From assembly GCF_022539665.2 (NCBI RefSeq), contig NC_081334.1:1798001-1862000 (forward strand): DNA of 64,000 bases, in the 5' to 3' direction. The notes beneath the pieces were generated by a model. That model did no database searches. It was given only the letters and a program-made list of their open reading frames with translations, and had not been told where the DNA came from. The stretch is from Daphnia carinata. Taxonomy: Eukaryota > Arthropoda > Branchiopoda > Diplostraca > Daphniidae. A program made the position numbers and the translations under genes. This document shows, piece after piece, positions 38,601-50,689 of this stretch; the stretch's first letter is position 1, and every line of letters starts with the position of its first letter.

Positions 38601-41600
38601 TGTGCGTCCGCATCGTGAGTCCGCGAAGTAACGAGGCCGGAGTCACACCCAAGAGTCCGGCGACGGCTTTAAGCTCGGCTTCGTGCGTCTCGCACTGCCC
38701 CCCACCTCCGCTCGTTTCGTGAAATTGGAGATTTCCGAGAAGGAGGACGGCGGCCAGTACGCGCACCACATCCAAGAATGGAATGCCCAGTACACCTGAT
38801 AAAATGGAAAAAAAAACAAAAAAAAAAACCCGCAAATGATTAGATAACAATGGCCTTGTTGGGCGGACCCGCCCACTCAATCTAAAAAAATTTGAAAACA
38901 AAAAATCAATGGAGGGCACGAATACCAAGACATGCTTTCCAGTTGGCAAATCGCCGGGCATCTTCAGCCTGGTTGCATCGCGTGTCACCGCGATTGAGGT
39001 AGCGCAGGTTGTCGACGGAATAGCCTTCGAGGGAAAGTCGTGCCCGTTCTTCAGCCGTTAATCCGGCCAACATCTGGTAAAAGATGTGGTAATTCTTCTC
39101 CTGGGCCAATTGGCGGACGACACGCGTCTGGTCCAAGAAATAGCAGTGGATCTTGGTCCGGTAGAGAGCTCCGTCCGTCACTTGCACTTCGATAAAGTGG
39201 CCCTACATTTTTGAATTTTAGAAATTTTTTTTTTTTTTTTTCAAAGTTTAATTAAATATGAGGACATTTAAATTTTGGGGGAATGGTAATGTAATTTACG
39301 ATGCGGCTGGATTCTGAATTGGCCTGCGTTTTAGCGCTGCCCAGGGATCGAAGAACGGTAAAGGCGGCGGCAAGATGCTTGAAGGCGTCCGTTTCGGGTC
39401 CGCCACCGGCCACGTCAAACAACTGCCGGAGGAGAAGCATAGAGGCGTAGGTTTTACCCGAGCCACTGCATCCGGACAGGATGATGGCTTGAGGGTAACC
39501 GGTTTCCGACTGTTGGCGTACAGCTTCTTGGACGACACGCACCAGTTGAGGCTTTTGGACGATGTTGCGGGTACTGGATAAGGTCAAGGCGTTGCCCACT
39601 TCGTTGTACGGATTGAAAGCCAAGAGAATCGGTCCGATGTTTGTCTTCATAATTAAAAAAAAAAAAAAAAAAAAAAAAAAGATGTTAGAGTGTTGCTCTT
39701 CTATCTGTGACGAGTTGCAATTCTTTGTTTTGTTTTTTTTGTTTATAACATTTGAATGTTAAAAATCCTTACGAAGAATTCGTCGGCATAGAATCTAGCC
39801 TGCAGCGTCTTGAGGACGGCATCTTCTGTTAATGGTCCAGCCAAATGGATCAGATCGTCGACATTAGACGGCGAAGATCGGGCGGCTCCTCTTCGTAGCG
39901 TGCCGCCTCCTCCAGAGCACAACTCGTTGTTGCGTCTCTTCAGAGCATCGCCATTTTCTGTTTCGAAATCATCAAACATTTCGAGTTTCATTAATAAATT
40001 TTTCCGGTTGTAACATTTCATTGATCCATTAGCCGTTACGAAATAACAGTCATACAATGAAAGCGTGGGAGTTTGCGGTGGACGGTTCATTTTCAGACAG
40101 GGGGGAGGAGGAGGAATTATCATGGAAGAAAAAGATATGGCCGCCGTGTCCACCAGCGCGCTTACTTTGCCAGAAAATGTTACAACATTTTCTAGTTACT
40201 TGATGAATATTCAATTAGAAAAAAGAGGGACCCCATAAAAAAAAAAAAAGGGGGGCATGATAAAAAAAAAAAAGATGACTGGAACCATTTTCTTTCTTTT
40301 GGAGAGAGCTATCTTTTTTTTTTCTTTCTTATTTTTCATTCTTTGAAAAAAAAAAAAAAAAAAAAAAAAAAGAAAATGGCGGAAACTTTAACCGGTTACT
40401 GGCCCCGGAAGGCTGTGTGGAAGAAAAAAAAATGGCGATAACACAGCGGAGCCCTTCCACCACACCTACAGGGGGGAGGGGGGGGGGGGGGGGGGGTTCG
40501 GAGGAAGATTGCGGTCATTGGGAGGAAGGTGGTTGTCGAAGAGGAGGGTTAAAAAAAAAAAAAAAGGTAAGGAAGGCTCGAGACCAACTGCAGGCCGGCC
40601 AGTTCGCAGTTTCGGCATGAAAGGCCGTTTTTATTTATTTCATAGATAATGTACAGAAAAAAAAAGGGGGAAAAAAGCAAAAGGTACCTGTCTGATCCGT
40701 TTTAGCGGTGGAATGCGGAGGCTGTTGAGACTGCGAAGCAGTCAAAGAGCTCGGCTGGAGGGAGGTGGGCGCCGAGAGCACGAGGCCCGTTGAATGGGTC
40801 GAGTGGGCGGCCGAGTGGGGCGACGACGACGAAGTGGCAGACCCCAACTCTCCTCCAGCGCTGTCGCCGCCTTTGGTGGCCAGCGCGGAAGAAATCGCCG
40901 CAGGCTGTGGCTGCTGATGTTGTTGCTGTTGTTGTTGTTGTTGTGGTTGAGGCAAACGGCCCGGTCGTAACGTCCCTACGTCCCCGTTGGTGCCAACGCC
41001 TCGCAATCGCTGCTGTTGCTGGTGCGCTTGTTGTTGCTGCTGTTGTTGCCCGTGTGGCTGCTGTTGTTGCTGTTGTCCGCCGTTGCTGTTGTGCACCGAC
41101 TCACCCATCGACGACGAAGCATCTGAGGGCAATACCGAAATTCAGTTATTATTTATTATTACGTCATCTCGGCTTTGATTATTTTTTTTTTCTTATTTCA
41201 TTGTAGGACTTGGTGGAATTTTGCGGGGGGGGGGGGGGGGTTTACCCTTCGATGAATTTTGAATTCTTTCAACACACCACAAAAAAAATTGAACTTTTTG
41301 ACTCTTTCTTTATTTGATTTCTTGTTTTTTTTTCTTCTTTTAAAGAAAAAGGAACAAGCCTTTCATTTGATTTGTGGGAGGAGTTTTTAAGATCTCAGCT
41401 GGAAACAACCAGACTAGAAAAAAAAAAAGAAAATAAAAAAGAAATGGAGGATAGTGAAAAGAAATATATATATATATATATATATATTATTTTGTTTAAT
41501 AGAGAAAAAAAAAAGAAAGATAAAAGAAACAAGACTATTATAAATACAAAAGAGAAGTAGTTGCCCTGCAGCTTCCCATCGGCCGATTTCAGGTGGAGGG

Positions 41601-43197
41601 GGGAAACACATAAAAGAAGAAAGGCTCCGGAGAGAGAGAGAGCGCCACGGGCGGAGGAATGACACGCTAATGACAGGTACAATGAATCTTTTCTTTTTTC
41701 TTCTTCTTTTTCCTTCTTTTTCTTCTTTTCTTTTCTTCTCCACTTGTTGGTCCGTTGCCCCTCTCTCCCCCTCCGGTTCCAAGGGCATCGACGATCCATC
41801 ATCACACGGAAAAAGAAAATAAAAAAAAAGAAAGGTAAAAAGCCAAAAGAAGAAGAAGAAAAGCCAAGTTTACACGCTACCACAAGATGCTGTGTGTGGT
41901 AGAGGGGGATAACACATTTTTTTTTTTAACTTAAAAAATTGTTGACAAGACAACACAAACAAGTTGTGCGAATCTAGAAACTTGACACACACACACACAC
42001 GAAAGAAAAGAGGATTTAATTTTTTTTTTTGGAAGGGAAAAAAGAATTTGATATTTGAACGAAGCAAGAAGCTGTTCATGTGATACGAGCATCTTGTGCG
42101 TGTGTGTCCTATCCCTCAGGATCTTTTGCATCTCATTAGTTTTTTAAAGAAAAGAAACGACGAGAAAATGCCCACGCTCAGAAACGAGAACGAGGGGAGA
42201 CTGGACAATTTAATAGTTTCAACATCAACTGTCCATCTTTTCTTTCTTTTTCAGTCCTAACGATTTCGAATTTTTCTTCTTCTTTTTCCCGCCTTGATTT
42301 TTATTTTTTTTTTCCTTTCGTTTCGTTTTGAATCTGGTGGTAAGAGACCGCCCTACAATCTTCCCACAAACGCTGACCTGTCATTACAGCGCGTAGAGTA
42401 GTGTGTCTACCGAGGCTAGCACTTAACCTGCAGCCATCCTCATCAGCATCCTCCATCGATCTCTCTCTCAACGCACACACTCCCTGCTTCAATCGGCTAG
42501 GCAAGATTGAGTGATTGAAATCATCTTTTCTTTTTGCATCAGCTACTGCTGTTAGAATTACTAGGACCACCACGTACAGACACGAGAAAGAAAAAAAAGA
42601 GAGGAAAAATGATGAATCATCTTTCGTTTTGCTTCTATCTCTTGCTCTCCCCACATTTATGTAGAAGCAAATGAAAAGCTGTTTCCGGCTCTGTGTGTGT
42701 GTGTGTGTGTATTGTTTATTTCATCACGGGCTGATGGAATCAATCGATTCAACAGCGCCAAGCAAGAGAGTGGGCGTGTCACGGAGTTACTTAAGCCCTT
42801 TTTGCTTCGCCCCCCCCCCTTCATCCTCCAATTTGGGAGCGTGATTCACGCGGCGATGGGTGGCGCATGCTGCCGCACTGCCACTCACGCAACTGGTGGT
42901 GCAGTGGGGAACGTACACACACACACACACACACACACTCACACGTATAAATAAAATTTTAAAAAAAAAGGGAAAAAGACACACACACACACAATCATGG
43001 TTATTAAAACGACTGGTGCATCACGTTAGAGTGCAAACAAATCACGAACCAGAGATTTTTTGATGAGCAGTTGTTCTGGCGGTGTCTCTAGCAGACGACG
43101 CCAGAGATACAAACAAACAAGACAAACCGTTAAAACACAAAAAAAGAAAAGAGATACACGCCCTAACAGTTGTGTTTAGTAGCAAACGAAGAAGAAA

Positions 43198-43246
<49 letters not shown>

Positions 43247-43662
43247 TCGTTTCCTTCTGTTTTCTCCTCAACCTCATTCTCTGTCTCGTCTCGCGCTCTT
43301 CTTACCCCACCCAAATGGCCTCTTTTCCCTTCCAGGTGCAATCTGCAATGGCTAAAGCCCCTTCTCAGATTCGTTTCGAAATCGATCACAACCCAGACAA
43401 GACCAAAAAAAAAAAACATTCACGTTCGGGAAAACAAAAAAGGAGGGAAAAGATCTAGTCGTGAGTCCAAGTTGGCACAGCTCGTTGCCAGTCGAGACAA
43501 AAAAAGAATGAAAGAAAAGTGACAATATTCTTAACAATTGAGAATGTGATGAATTAGTTAAATGAGAATACCTTGAACTTTACGCTCCGTTTCCCAGAAT
43601 TTCTGCAATTCGGTAAAGTATTTGTCCAGGATGAAGACTTTGGACAGGCCGATGGTCGCCAT
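35602..43662 (-). CDS. Unconventional myosin heavy chain
   Basis: Fifteen exons (5' to 3'): 43662-43572, 41122-40688, 39957-39773, 39644-39300, 39202-38926, 38795-38557, 38476-38189, 38004-37831, 37696-37501, 37423-37252, 37115-36904, 36818-36372, 36303-36026, 35958-35859, 35771-35602. All phases close and give about 1,202 residues. An actin-based ATPase motor. The Gln-rich leader (about 31-175) precedes the motor. The P-loop is GCSGSGKT (295-302; usual GESGAGKT), switch I NSESSRIG (346-353), switch II DMFGFE (612-617). The actin-binding and converter segment includes HFIRCVRAN and GYPHRM. One IQ motif lies near 961-976, then a poly-Gln stretch, a proline-rich segment and a short conserved C-terminal end. 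There is no coiled coil, MyTH4 or FERM domain, so it is probably single-headed. Class uncertain; class XVI-like or arthropod class XXI are candidates. Confidence 0.88.
40465..40500. repeat. G6-A-G19 run in a myosin intron
   Basis: G runs at 40471-40476 and 40478-40496, inside the intron between myosin exons 2 and 3. Another G16 run lies at 41225-41240 just upstream of exon 2. Confidence 0.9.
40690..41080 (-). repeat. CAG/CAA repeats coding for poly-Gln in the myosin leader
   Basis: Several CAG/CAA runs (near 40920-40950 and 41010-41080, read on the minus strand) encode glutamine tracts within exon 2. A comparable tract lies in exon 13 at 36160-36280. Mixed CAG and CAA codons suggest long-standing rather than recently expanded repeats. 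Confidence 0.85.
41250..43560. other. Myosin intron: simple-sequence rich
   Basis: No exon-like frame. Contains (TA)n near 41466-41487, purine and pyrimidine tracts, (CA)n at about 42916-42938 and an A45 run at 43200-43244. Confidence 0.7.
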
Positions 43663-43669
43663 TTTCCCC

Positions 43670-46530
43670 CCTATCCCCCCCTCCCTGTTCCCAGTTTCTC
43701 AGCGACAACTGCACCACTCGGTTCGTTGAGAGAGAAGAATCAAACCACCATCACACACATACACACACACACATACGCAGGTAGGCACAAATTGAACACA
43801 CACACAGACACACACACGACGATGGCTAAGCTCAACAAGTTCACTGGCCGAAAAACGGTCTTTCTTCTGAGAAAACTAACAAGTGTATTTTCGTACTGGT
43901 TGAGTGTGTACGAACGGGTCAAAGTGGTAAGTAATCACGGCGCGCGATGGCCGTACCCATAAGCAGCAAGAGCGGCCATGGCTCGCGCTCGCGGGTATCA
44001 ACTGAACTCGGCCGAGAGGGAAGAGCAACTGGTGGTGGCGGTTGGCCACTCTTCTTCTTCTTCTTCTCTTGGGATGTATGTGTGTTAGCCCCCCTCTCTT
44101 TCTTTTCTTCCCTACCTGTGCTAAGGTGCTTTTTTGCTGCACACTAGTTTTCATTCTATTCGTCTCCCTATTCTTTTCTTTCGTTCTTTTGAACCTGTTG
44201 TTCTATGCCCTTGAGGGATGTGGAGGCGCTAGTTGCAAAGTGTTGTCCGACACACTGGCGCTCTCGGTGTTACCCACTTGGACTGGATGTATCGGAATGG
44301 GAGAGAAAACCCAAGAAAAACGAAGGAATAAAGAAACAGTGGAGAATGAAAATTTCCTTTTAAGAAGAAGAAGAAGAAGAAGAAGAAGACGAAGGGAAAA
44401 AAAAAACAAAAAGCTGATCGGTCTTCGTCATTGTCCCGCGGTCAGGCCCAGAGGAATCACATTGAAAACAAAAGAAAATCCTCGGCCTCCTTCTCCTTGA
44501 CTTTGACCTTGTCCTCGCCCATTCGTCGTCCACAAGAAATCACGTCCACAAGTAAACACGTATGCAGATTTCATTTTAATTTTTTAGCTAAGCCCCGTTT
44601 CCCTCTAAAAAGGCAATGAAAAGGGCGCGTGTTGTCTGTCACGTGATTTTTCCCGGTCTTTTTCGCCACCCTTTCTCTAATGATGGCCGTTGGCGCGCGC
44701 GCCATTAGCTCATCGTCCTGGTTGTGGGTTCAAGATGGATGGGGGCAAGAAGGATGGACTGTGGATTACATTTACCTCCCTCTATGGCACTGATATGTGT
44801 GACCTCACACCATTGAAATTATTTTAAGACAACAGTACGGCAGCAACAAACGGATGCCGTACTGGTGAGACAGTGAGGAACGTGACTACCAAGAAAACTA
44901 TTCCTGTTCAAGAAATTTTTTCGTTCGGCAAAATGATGATTCTCTTCCGTTCTTCTGGGCACGAAGGTAAGAAGGTTAAGTTAAAAAATTCTTTTTTTTT
45001 TCTTCCTTTTTTAGCAGGTAATGAAACCGTAAAATACGTGTCCCCCCCCCCTCCTTTTTTAAATTCATGCAAGTCACGAAGGTGATCGACCGGTACTCTG
45101 TTTCAAAAGTATTGATTTTAATGACCGCTAGATGGCTGTAGTGCATTGGATGGCCACATGTTCATCCATGTTTGATCAGATTTTTTATCATATTAGGTGC
45201 TTCTCACGAAGCTCATCGTATGTATGAATAAGTGAAGTGCCTAATGGAAAACAACAAAACAATCGTAAGTTATGTCTTTCCTTTTTTAACTATGGGAAAC
45301 ACAATTTTTCTCCCTTAAATAACAGTAACAAATCAAAGTTGGGAAATTCGTGGTAGACTAACGGGCCGCCAACGCGATGTGTCGCAAATGTTGAACATTT
45401 GGGTAAACCATTTTTTTCTTTTTTTTATGAGAAAGAGAAAGCCCGGAAACTATTCTCCTTCACACACAAAGAAACTCAATAAAATAAATAGAAAAAGAAA
45501 AAAAAAAACGGGAAAAATGAAAGAAGCTCATCGAACATCGTGGTGGCGGACGATCGTCTGCGGTTTTTCGACTTCGTTCTTTAATTTGTAATTTATTTTT
45601 CGTTTCTTTCTGCTCGTTCGTTGATGAAACGGGTGACTTGTTCTTCTTGAAAGCCACTTTATCGCCCAGTCGTAAAACAAATATAGATTTACTGCACGCA
45701 TATTCAGAAAAAAGAAAAGGGTTTAAGAAAAAGGCAAAACAAGGGGAAAAAGACAAACGGTGCATTGGCCTTCGTAAGCAAAATAGTTACAAAATTCGCC
45801 ACGGTAAACCAGACCACATTCTTTTTACGTGTATTTTTATTTCATTTTTAGGGTATGAGGAGTTTCCTCTTACGCCGACCAAATGAAAATGAAGATGAAA
45901 AAGGGAGATGGGCTCATCAAACGTGTGATGTTTTATGGCGTGTTCTCCCCCGCTGTGGCTGTCGTCAAACAAGAGAAATGGCGCCATCTCTTTCTGTTCG
46001 CTAAACAAGTACTGAGATGAATGTAGTTCTTCACGTCGCCTCTTGCAGCAAAAACGAGAACAAACGAAACGAAAAGGTAGACCGTAAACCTATTGTGTCG
46101 ATACTTGTTTCCCACATAACGTCTAAGGAACATCCGTAACAAGAACCATGTGTCGCCGATGGAACTCCCGCTAGATGGCATGCAAGTATTTCTGTATTTA
46201 TTTCCTATGTTTTTTTTTTATTTGATTTTCCCACACAACCGTAACAGCGATAAAGCCTAACAGAAAACACGACGCAAGAATTCCGTTGTGTGAAAATCAG
46301 AAGCTAAAACGACCAAAAACTATCATACACTTTGTTCAAAACTATGAAAAGCGACTCTGAAAAATTCCCAACTGGCCGAAGGAGACCAACCGGAAACTAA
46401 TACCAGTCAATCTTCCGCCAATGACTGGCCGGCTGAAAAAAAAAAAAGGAGTTGGACCGAGCGAAACAACCCAACGAAATAATCCTTAAACGAAAGAAAG
46501 TAAAGAAAGAAAAAAAAAACTGTTTGTAAT
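43670..46530. other. Myosin intron or alternative-promoter region
   Basis: No supportable gene. (CA)n occurs at about 43750-43815, (GAA)n at about 44363-44390, and single AGATGGC cores near 45130 and 46174. If the short first exon is used, its promoter must lie here, just upstream of 43662. Confidence 0.5.
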
Positions 46531-46541
46531 CAATGACTTAC

Positions 46542-47370
46542 TATGATATTTGGCCGTGAAGAATCGCTGGCGATTACGGGGTAGTGTCCCGTAAGTCGAA
46601 AGTTTTCTGGAAAGCGCCGAGGCCGACTGCTGGTCCACCACCGTCGACGACGCCCCTGTTGGGTACGACGGATGATTGACTCTATTTTGGTTGTTGTGTC
46701 GATGTTGTTGCCGCTGGAGCGCCCATTGAGAATCGAGCGATTGGGGACCAACGGCCTCTTCACTAGAACTGCCACTTTGATAGGCCCAGCCAGCCGTGCC
46801 CATGGTCCCATTGCCATTAGCCGATGGATGTTGATGATATTCCGGATAATGATGGGTCGTAAACTGTTTGTGGAATCCACGATTACTCGCCAGCTGGAAG
46901 CCATTATCGAACTGCCGTTGTTGTTGTTGTTGATGATGATTTTGTTGCTGCCGATCTTGTTGACGGAGCACAAACTGGATGCGGTCCGTGATGGACACAG
47001 AGATCGGTCGAGCGTGATGATAGTAAGGTTCCGGCCTCGAGGAACAAGTCGGACGATGATGGATGGCTCGCCACTGACCGAATCCGCCGTCATCACTCCA
47101 CTCGCTGGAGAAATGCTGATGACTCTCGCTCCGGTTTTGCACCAATCGATCACACGATTTCCCTCTTGGACGTTCTTTGGCCGTCGTCTGATGCTGATGA
47201 ACATCCGCCCGACGTCCGACATTCTTTAGCGGTGGCGGCTGTTGAGTCTGTCCTCCCTTTAATGGCCGGTTCTTGCTAATTACCTGGTCGGCCTGCTGTT
47301 GCTGTTCCGCTGTCTGCTGATGATTATGTTTGCCTTTACCGAGAACCGAGGCCACGATAAAGTTCTTCAT
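46542..47370 (-). CDS. Alternative first coding exon of the myosin gene
   Basis: An open frame from ATG at 47370 ends in a donor CATA|GTAAGT at 46542, in phase 1. This is the same phase as the short first exon at 43662-43572, so both can join the exon at 41122. It would add 276 residues rich in Gln, His, Ser and Asn, with no recognised domain, giving about 1,448 residues in total. Low-complexity composition is typical of a disordered extension. The alternative is a separate upstream gene, but no other acceptor of matching phase was found nearby. Transcript evidence would be decisive. Confidence 0.6.
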
Positions 47371-48178
47371 CTTTTTTTCCCCTTCTCGGTCGCGCTGCTA
47401 TTTTCCTATTCAATTTCGGTGCAACGTCAAAATGACCAAGAACCGCATGGGTACGATCCGAGCCGCACGCAGCCAAAAAGAAAACGAGTTCATTCGAACG
47501 GAACAGTCGACTTTTGGGAAGAAAAACACACACACAAAAAGAACTATGGTCGTGTGTGGGTTGTTGTTTCTAGCGTAGCAGACTACGCACACTAAAAAGC
47601 ACAACTGAACGAGCAGTGAACGGTGGTTGGTTGTTGTGTGCCCCGTGCCATCGACTATAAAGTACTGAAGGTTCTTAATACCGGCTCCCTTTATTTTGCC
47701 TCTCTTTCTTTTACCCGTCTCCCTCCCCCTTTTTTTTTCCTTTGGTTTTCCTTCCCTTCGTGCTGAAGCAAGAAAAGCAGCAAGCAACAGGAGCGGGTGC
47801 GGTTTTCTTTTTCTCCGTCTCCGGTCACGTGGGGGTGGTTTTCTTTTCCTTCGATATGGTGATGTCTTTGGCGCCGGCGGGCGGACAAGCGAGCCAGCAG
47901 GCCCCGAATGCCAGCTAATATAGCTTGCTAGGTGGGCGGGCGTCAAGGCGACCGTACTCGCCCCTTAATGAAAAACGAAGCAAACAAGAAAATGAAATAA
48001 AAAAATGAAAAAGAAAAAAACAAAACAAAAACAACGGGTCTGCATCTTGCACTGCCTTTTTACCTGCTGATTGATTTAATCTTTGATGAGCGCTAGGGAG
48101 TCGAGGCTCCTGGTTTTCCTTTTTTTTTCTGATGCCACTACCAGTTCTCACTCCCGTTAGTCTACTTTATTAGAAACG

Positions 48179-48468
48179 ATGCCTCTTGAATGCCAATTAC
48201 CGCCAAGGACGAAGCCAAAAACGAAACAAGTCAGGCAGCTCTCCAAAGAATTCATTGAAAGCGCGACAACGCCTGAACTCACGGCTGTCCAAAGGCGTCA
48301 TCCCCGATTGCACGACATTTTGATTAAGAGTCTATTACTCAGGTTACTCCGTCAACTAAATGATTAGATTTTTTTTTTCTTTCTTTTTTCTTCTTTTTTT
48401 TTTCCAGAAGCCGTGAAGGTAAGCAGCCAGGAAATCGTGTGTGTACAGGAGAGAGGCGCTCGATCTGA
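48179..48468 (+). CDS. Possible small two-exon gene
   Basis: An ATG-started frame at 48179-48342 ends at a donor CTCAG|GTTACT in phase 2. A strong pyrimidine tract and acceptor TTTCCAG precede 48408, and the frame continues in matching phase to a stop at 48468, giving about 74 residues. The product would be basic and Arg/Lys/Leu-rich, with no recognised domain. The splice signals are good, but such a small, unassigned product could equally be chance or an upstream untranslated exon of something else. Confidence 0.25.
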
Positions 48469-48972
48469 CGATCGCAATGATACGGCGTGCTCGTCAACCT
48501 GTTTCAACAGGCTTTTTCGGTGGTTTCTTCTAAACCTCCTGGGGTTGATGTTTCTCCAGCAAATGGTGGAGTCTGACCTGCACGCCGACCTCTGACAGAA
48601 GCAATGTGTGAAAAAAGAGGTAAGAAAGATAAAGGCGGCGATAAGGCCGTGAGTTTCTTATAGTCAACCAAATGAGAATGAATGATATTTTAAAAAGAGC
48701 ATTTTTTTTTTCTTCTCGTTTCAAAACGGTGGTGAGGAAGAAAACACACTCTTGGGGAAGCCTACGTAATCGCCGCAGGCAGTTTTCCATGACTTCCGTT
48801 TCAAAAACTCTATATAATCAATGGGGTTCTCGATGACACACACACAAGAATTGGGTAAGGAAATGCAGAAACCAGTTGATCGCGTTTGTTCTTTTAGACG
48901 GACTTTTATCGAAAGAGCACCGAAACGGGGTTTCAAACTGCTATTTAAACATCGATTACTACAAACAAGGAT

Positions 48973-48978
48973 TTTATT
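48973..48978 (-). terminator. Poly(A) signal of the OGFOD3 gene
   Basis: AATAAA on the minus strand, about 110 nt after the expected stop near 49086. Confidence 0.4.
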
Positions 48979-49085
48979 GCACAAAAAAAAGCGATAAAAG
49001 GAACACGTGACGAGATGGTAAAGGTATCAAGTTACTGGGAAATTATATCTATTATTGGTTTGGTTTTCCAATCAGCCCGACGGAG

Positions 49086-50390
49086 CTAATTGCGGACGTG
49101 TGGGTCTGGAATGGCGTGCTGCGTGTCGCATGTGAATGCGATTGTAATAGCGTAACGGGTCCCTGGGTGACTTTCTCCACGTAATGCAAATTTTCTCCTC
49201 CCGACGTGAACATCGAAATTCGACCTGAAAAATAACCATCGAAAATTAGGGAAATTCTGCGCCAGTTTGGTAAAAACAAATGCATTCCAATCAATCACCT
49301 TTTCGGGGCTCCACGGTGCGATTCATGCGGTCGCCATCGACAAAGACGAAGCGGCCTCCATCGAACTCTGACCCGTAGTCACTTAAATACAGTAGCGAGG
49401 TGAAGTGAAAAGTTTCGTAAGTTTCCTTGGTTAGAGACGAAGGCAAACAAATATGGAAGAAAAAAAAAAAGAGGAATGGAAGAGGCATACTTCAGACCAC
49501 AGTGAGAAAGTTTTTTTTTTTTGATTTACCTTGTCAACATGTGGATGCCAGTATTCATCATGGACGGTTTTTGCCGGGTTCTCTGTCATGCGGGAGAAAA
49601 ACGTCGGGGAAGTCAGGTGGATGGCTCCCAATTGTAGGCCAAAATTTTCTATAATTGCTCGTCTGATTGTTTCTTTGGCATCTCTGTGGTATTTGATTTA
49701 CGTAAACAGCTGCATTTTATAACACATAAAGACAAATATTTAGGCTTACACATAGGAAGCTAGTTCAGCCTCAGACCAGATGTTTTTTGTTTCAGGATTG
49801 CTGAAGATATTGATGAACCTTTCCCCTTTCGACAAAGCTCCTGAGTGCAAGTCAAGTATACTTGCTCCCCCTGAAGAATGCCCAAATTGCAACCCCTTTT
49901 TAAATATGCCCAGCAGAGTGTTCAGTTGGTCTTCCTGGAAGAGACCATCCATCACAAAACGCCCACACTGTTTGATTGCACAACCTTTAGCACAAAGCAA
50001 GAAATTTTTAGAATAAAGGTGTGATGGTTGGGACAACTACAAATTACCTTCAAACTTGTTTATCTCATCATGAAAGGCTGTTGAACAAATTAATGGCTGT
50101 TTGACTTTAGCTACAGTTTCCTGCTGTGATACCCAGGTGATTTCATTTGTTTTCTTCCATTTCATCACAATTACTATTACCAGAACGCCCGTCATCAAAA
50201 CAGCTCGTGACCAGATCTGGTCTTCCTTTCTAATACCCATGGGTCCGAATATCTTCTTGCCAGCTTCTTTACTGTTTGCTGATTTCTTTTCATCCACGAT
50301 ATCGCTGGCATTTTTTTTGCTGGATTCACTGGTACTTTTCTTTAGAGTTGACTTTTTTGCACTGCTCCTTAGTTTTAACTCTGAAACCAT
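49086..50390 (-). CDS. OGFOD3: 2-oxoglutarate/iron-dependent oxygenase (OGFOD3-like), frameshifted
   Basis: Exons: 50390-50048, 49984-49750, 49683-49530, 49425-49299 and from 49224; phases agree. A lysine/serine-rich N-terminus is followed by one membrane segment (about residues 63-76) and a C-terminal prolyl-4-hydroxylase-type fold. This suggests a type II membrane protein, as for OGFOD3. The iron ligands are visible as H241-x-D243 (in WHPHVD) and H300 (in ENLHYVEK). The conserved 2-oxoglutarate-binding segment GTRYAITIAFTCD is present but lies in the next frame: one nucleotide appears to be missing in the CCCAGGGACCC run near 49161. As given, the frame runs instead to 49052 (343 residues) with an unrelated tail. 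The start is the first ATG, in a short divergent promoter region. Substrate unknown. Confidence 0.88.
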
Positions 50391-50689
50391 TATTGAGGTC
50401 CTTTCGGTTATTTGAGCAATTATACCTTCTCAAAATTAAAGCTATGGTAGTTTCGTCAAACTTTGTTTACAAATTTGACAGTTTGCCACAACTACACGAT
50501 AATTCCGTCAGAGGGCTACAGGCTTTAAATTACAAAACATGGCAACAATGTTATTTCGTTCGAAAAATATTCTGTTACAACTTACAAGAACGGTTTTTTG
50601 TGGAGAACTTTGACAATAGCATCTGAAAAGCAAAACAAAAGTGCAAATCACAAGACCTTATTTACAAATTTTGAAAAAAAGACGTTAAA
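50391..50689. promoter_or_regulatory. Divergent promoter region between OGFOD3 and the SPC24-like gene
   Basis: Only 299 bp separate the two opposite start codons, so both transcripts must start within or overlap this AT-rich stretch. No clear TATA box was identified. Confidence 0.6.

Noticed and set aside
46530-47229. Overlapping frames (230 residues minus, 185 residues plus) over the myosin alternative first exon
   Set aside because: They are shadows of the Gln/His-rich frame that begins at 47370 and ends in a good donor.
47410-47946. 178-residue minus-strand Arg/Lys/Pro-rich frame upstream of the long myosin exon
   Set aside because: Low-complexity composition driven by pyrimidine tracts, and no splice or domain support.
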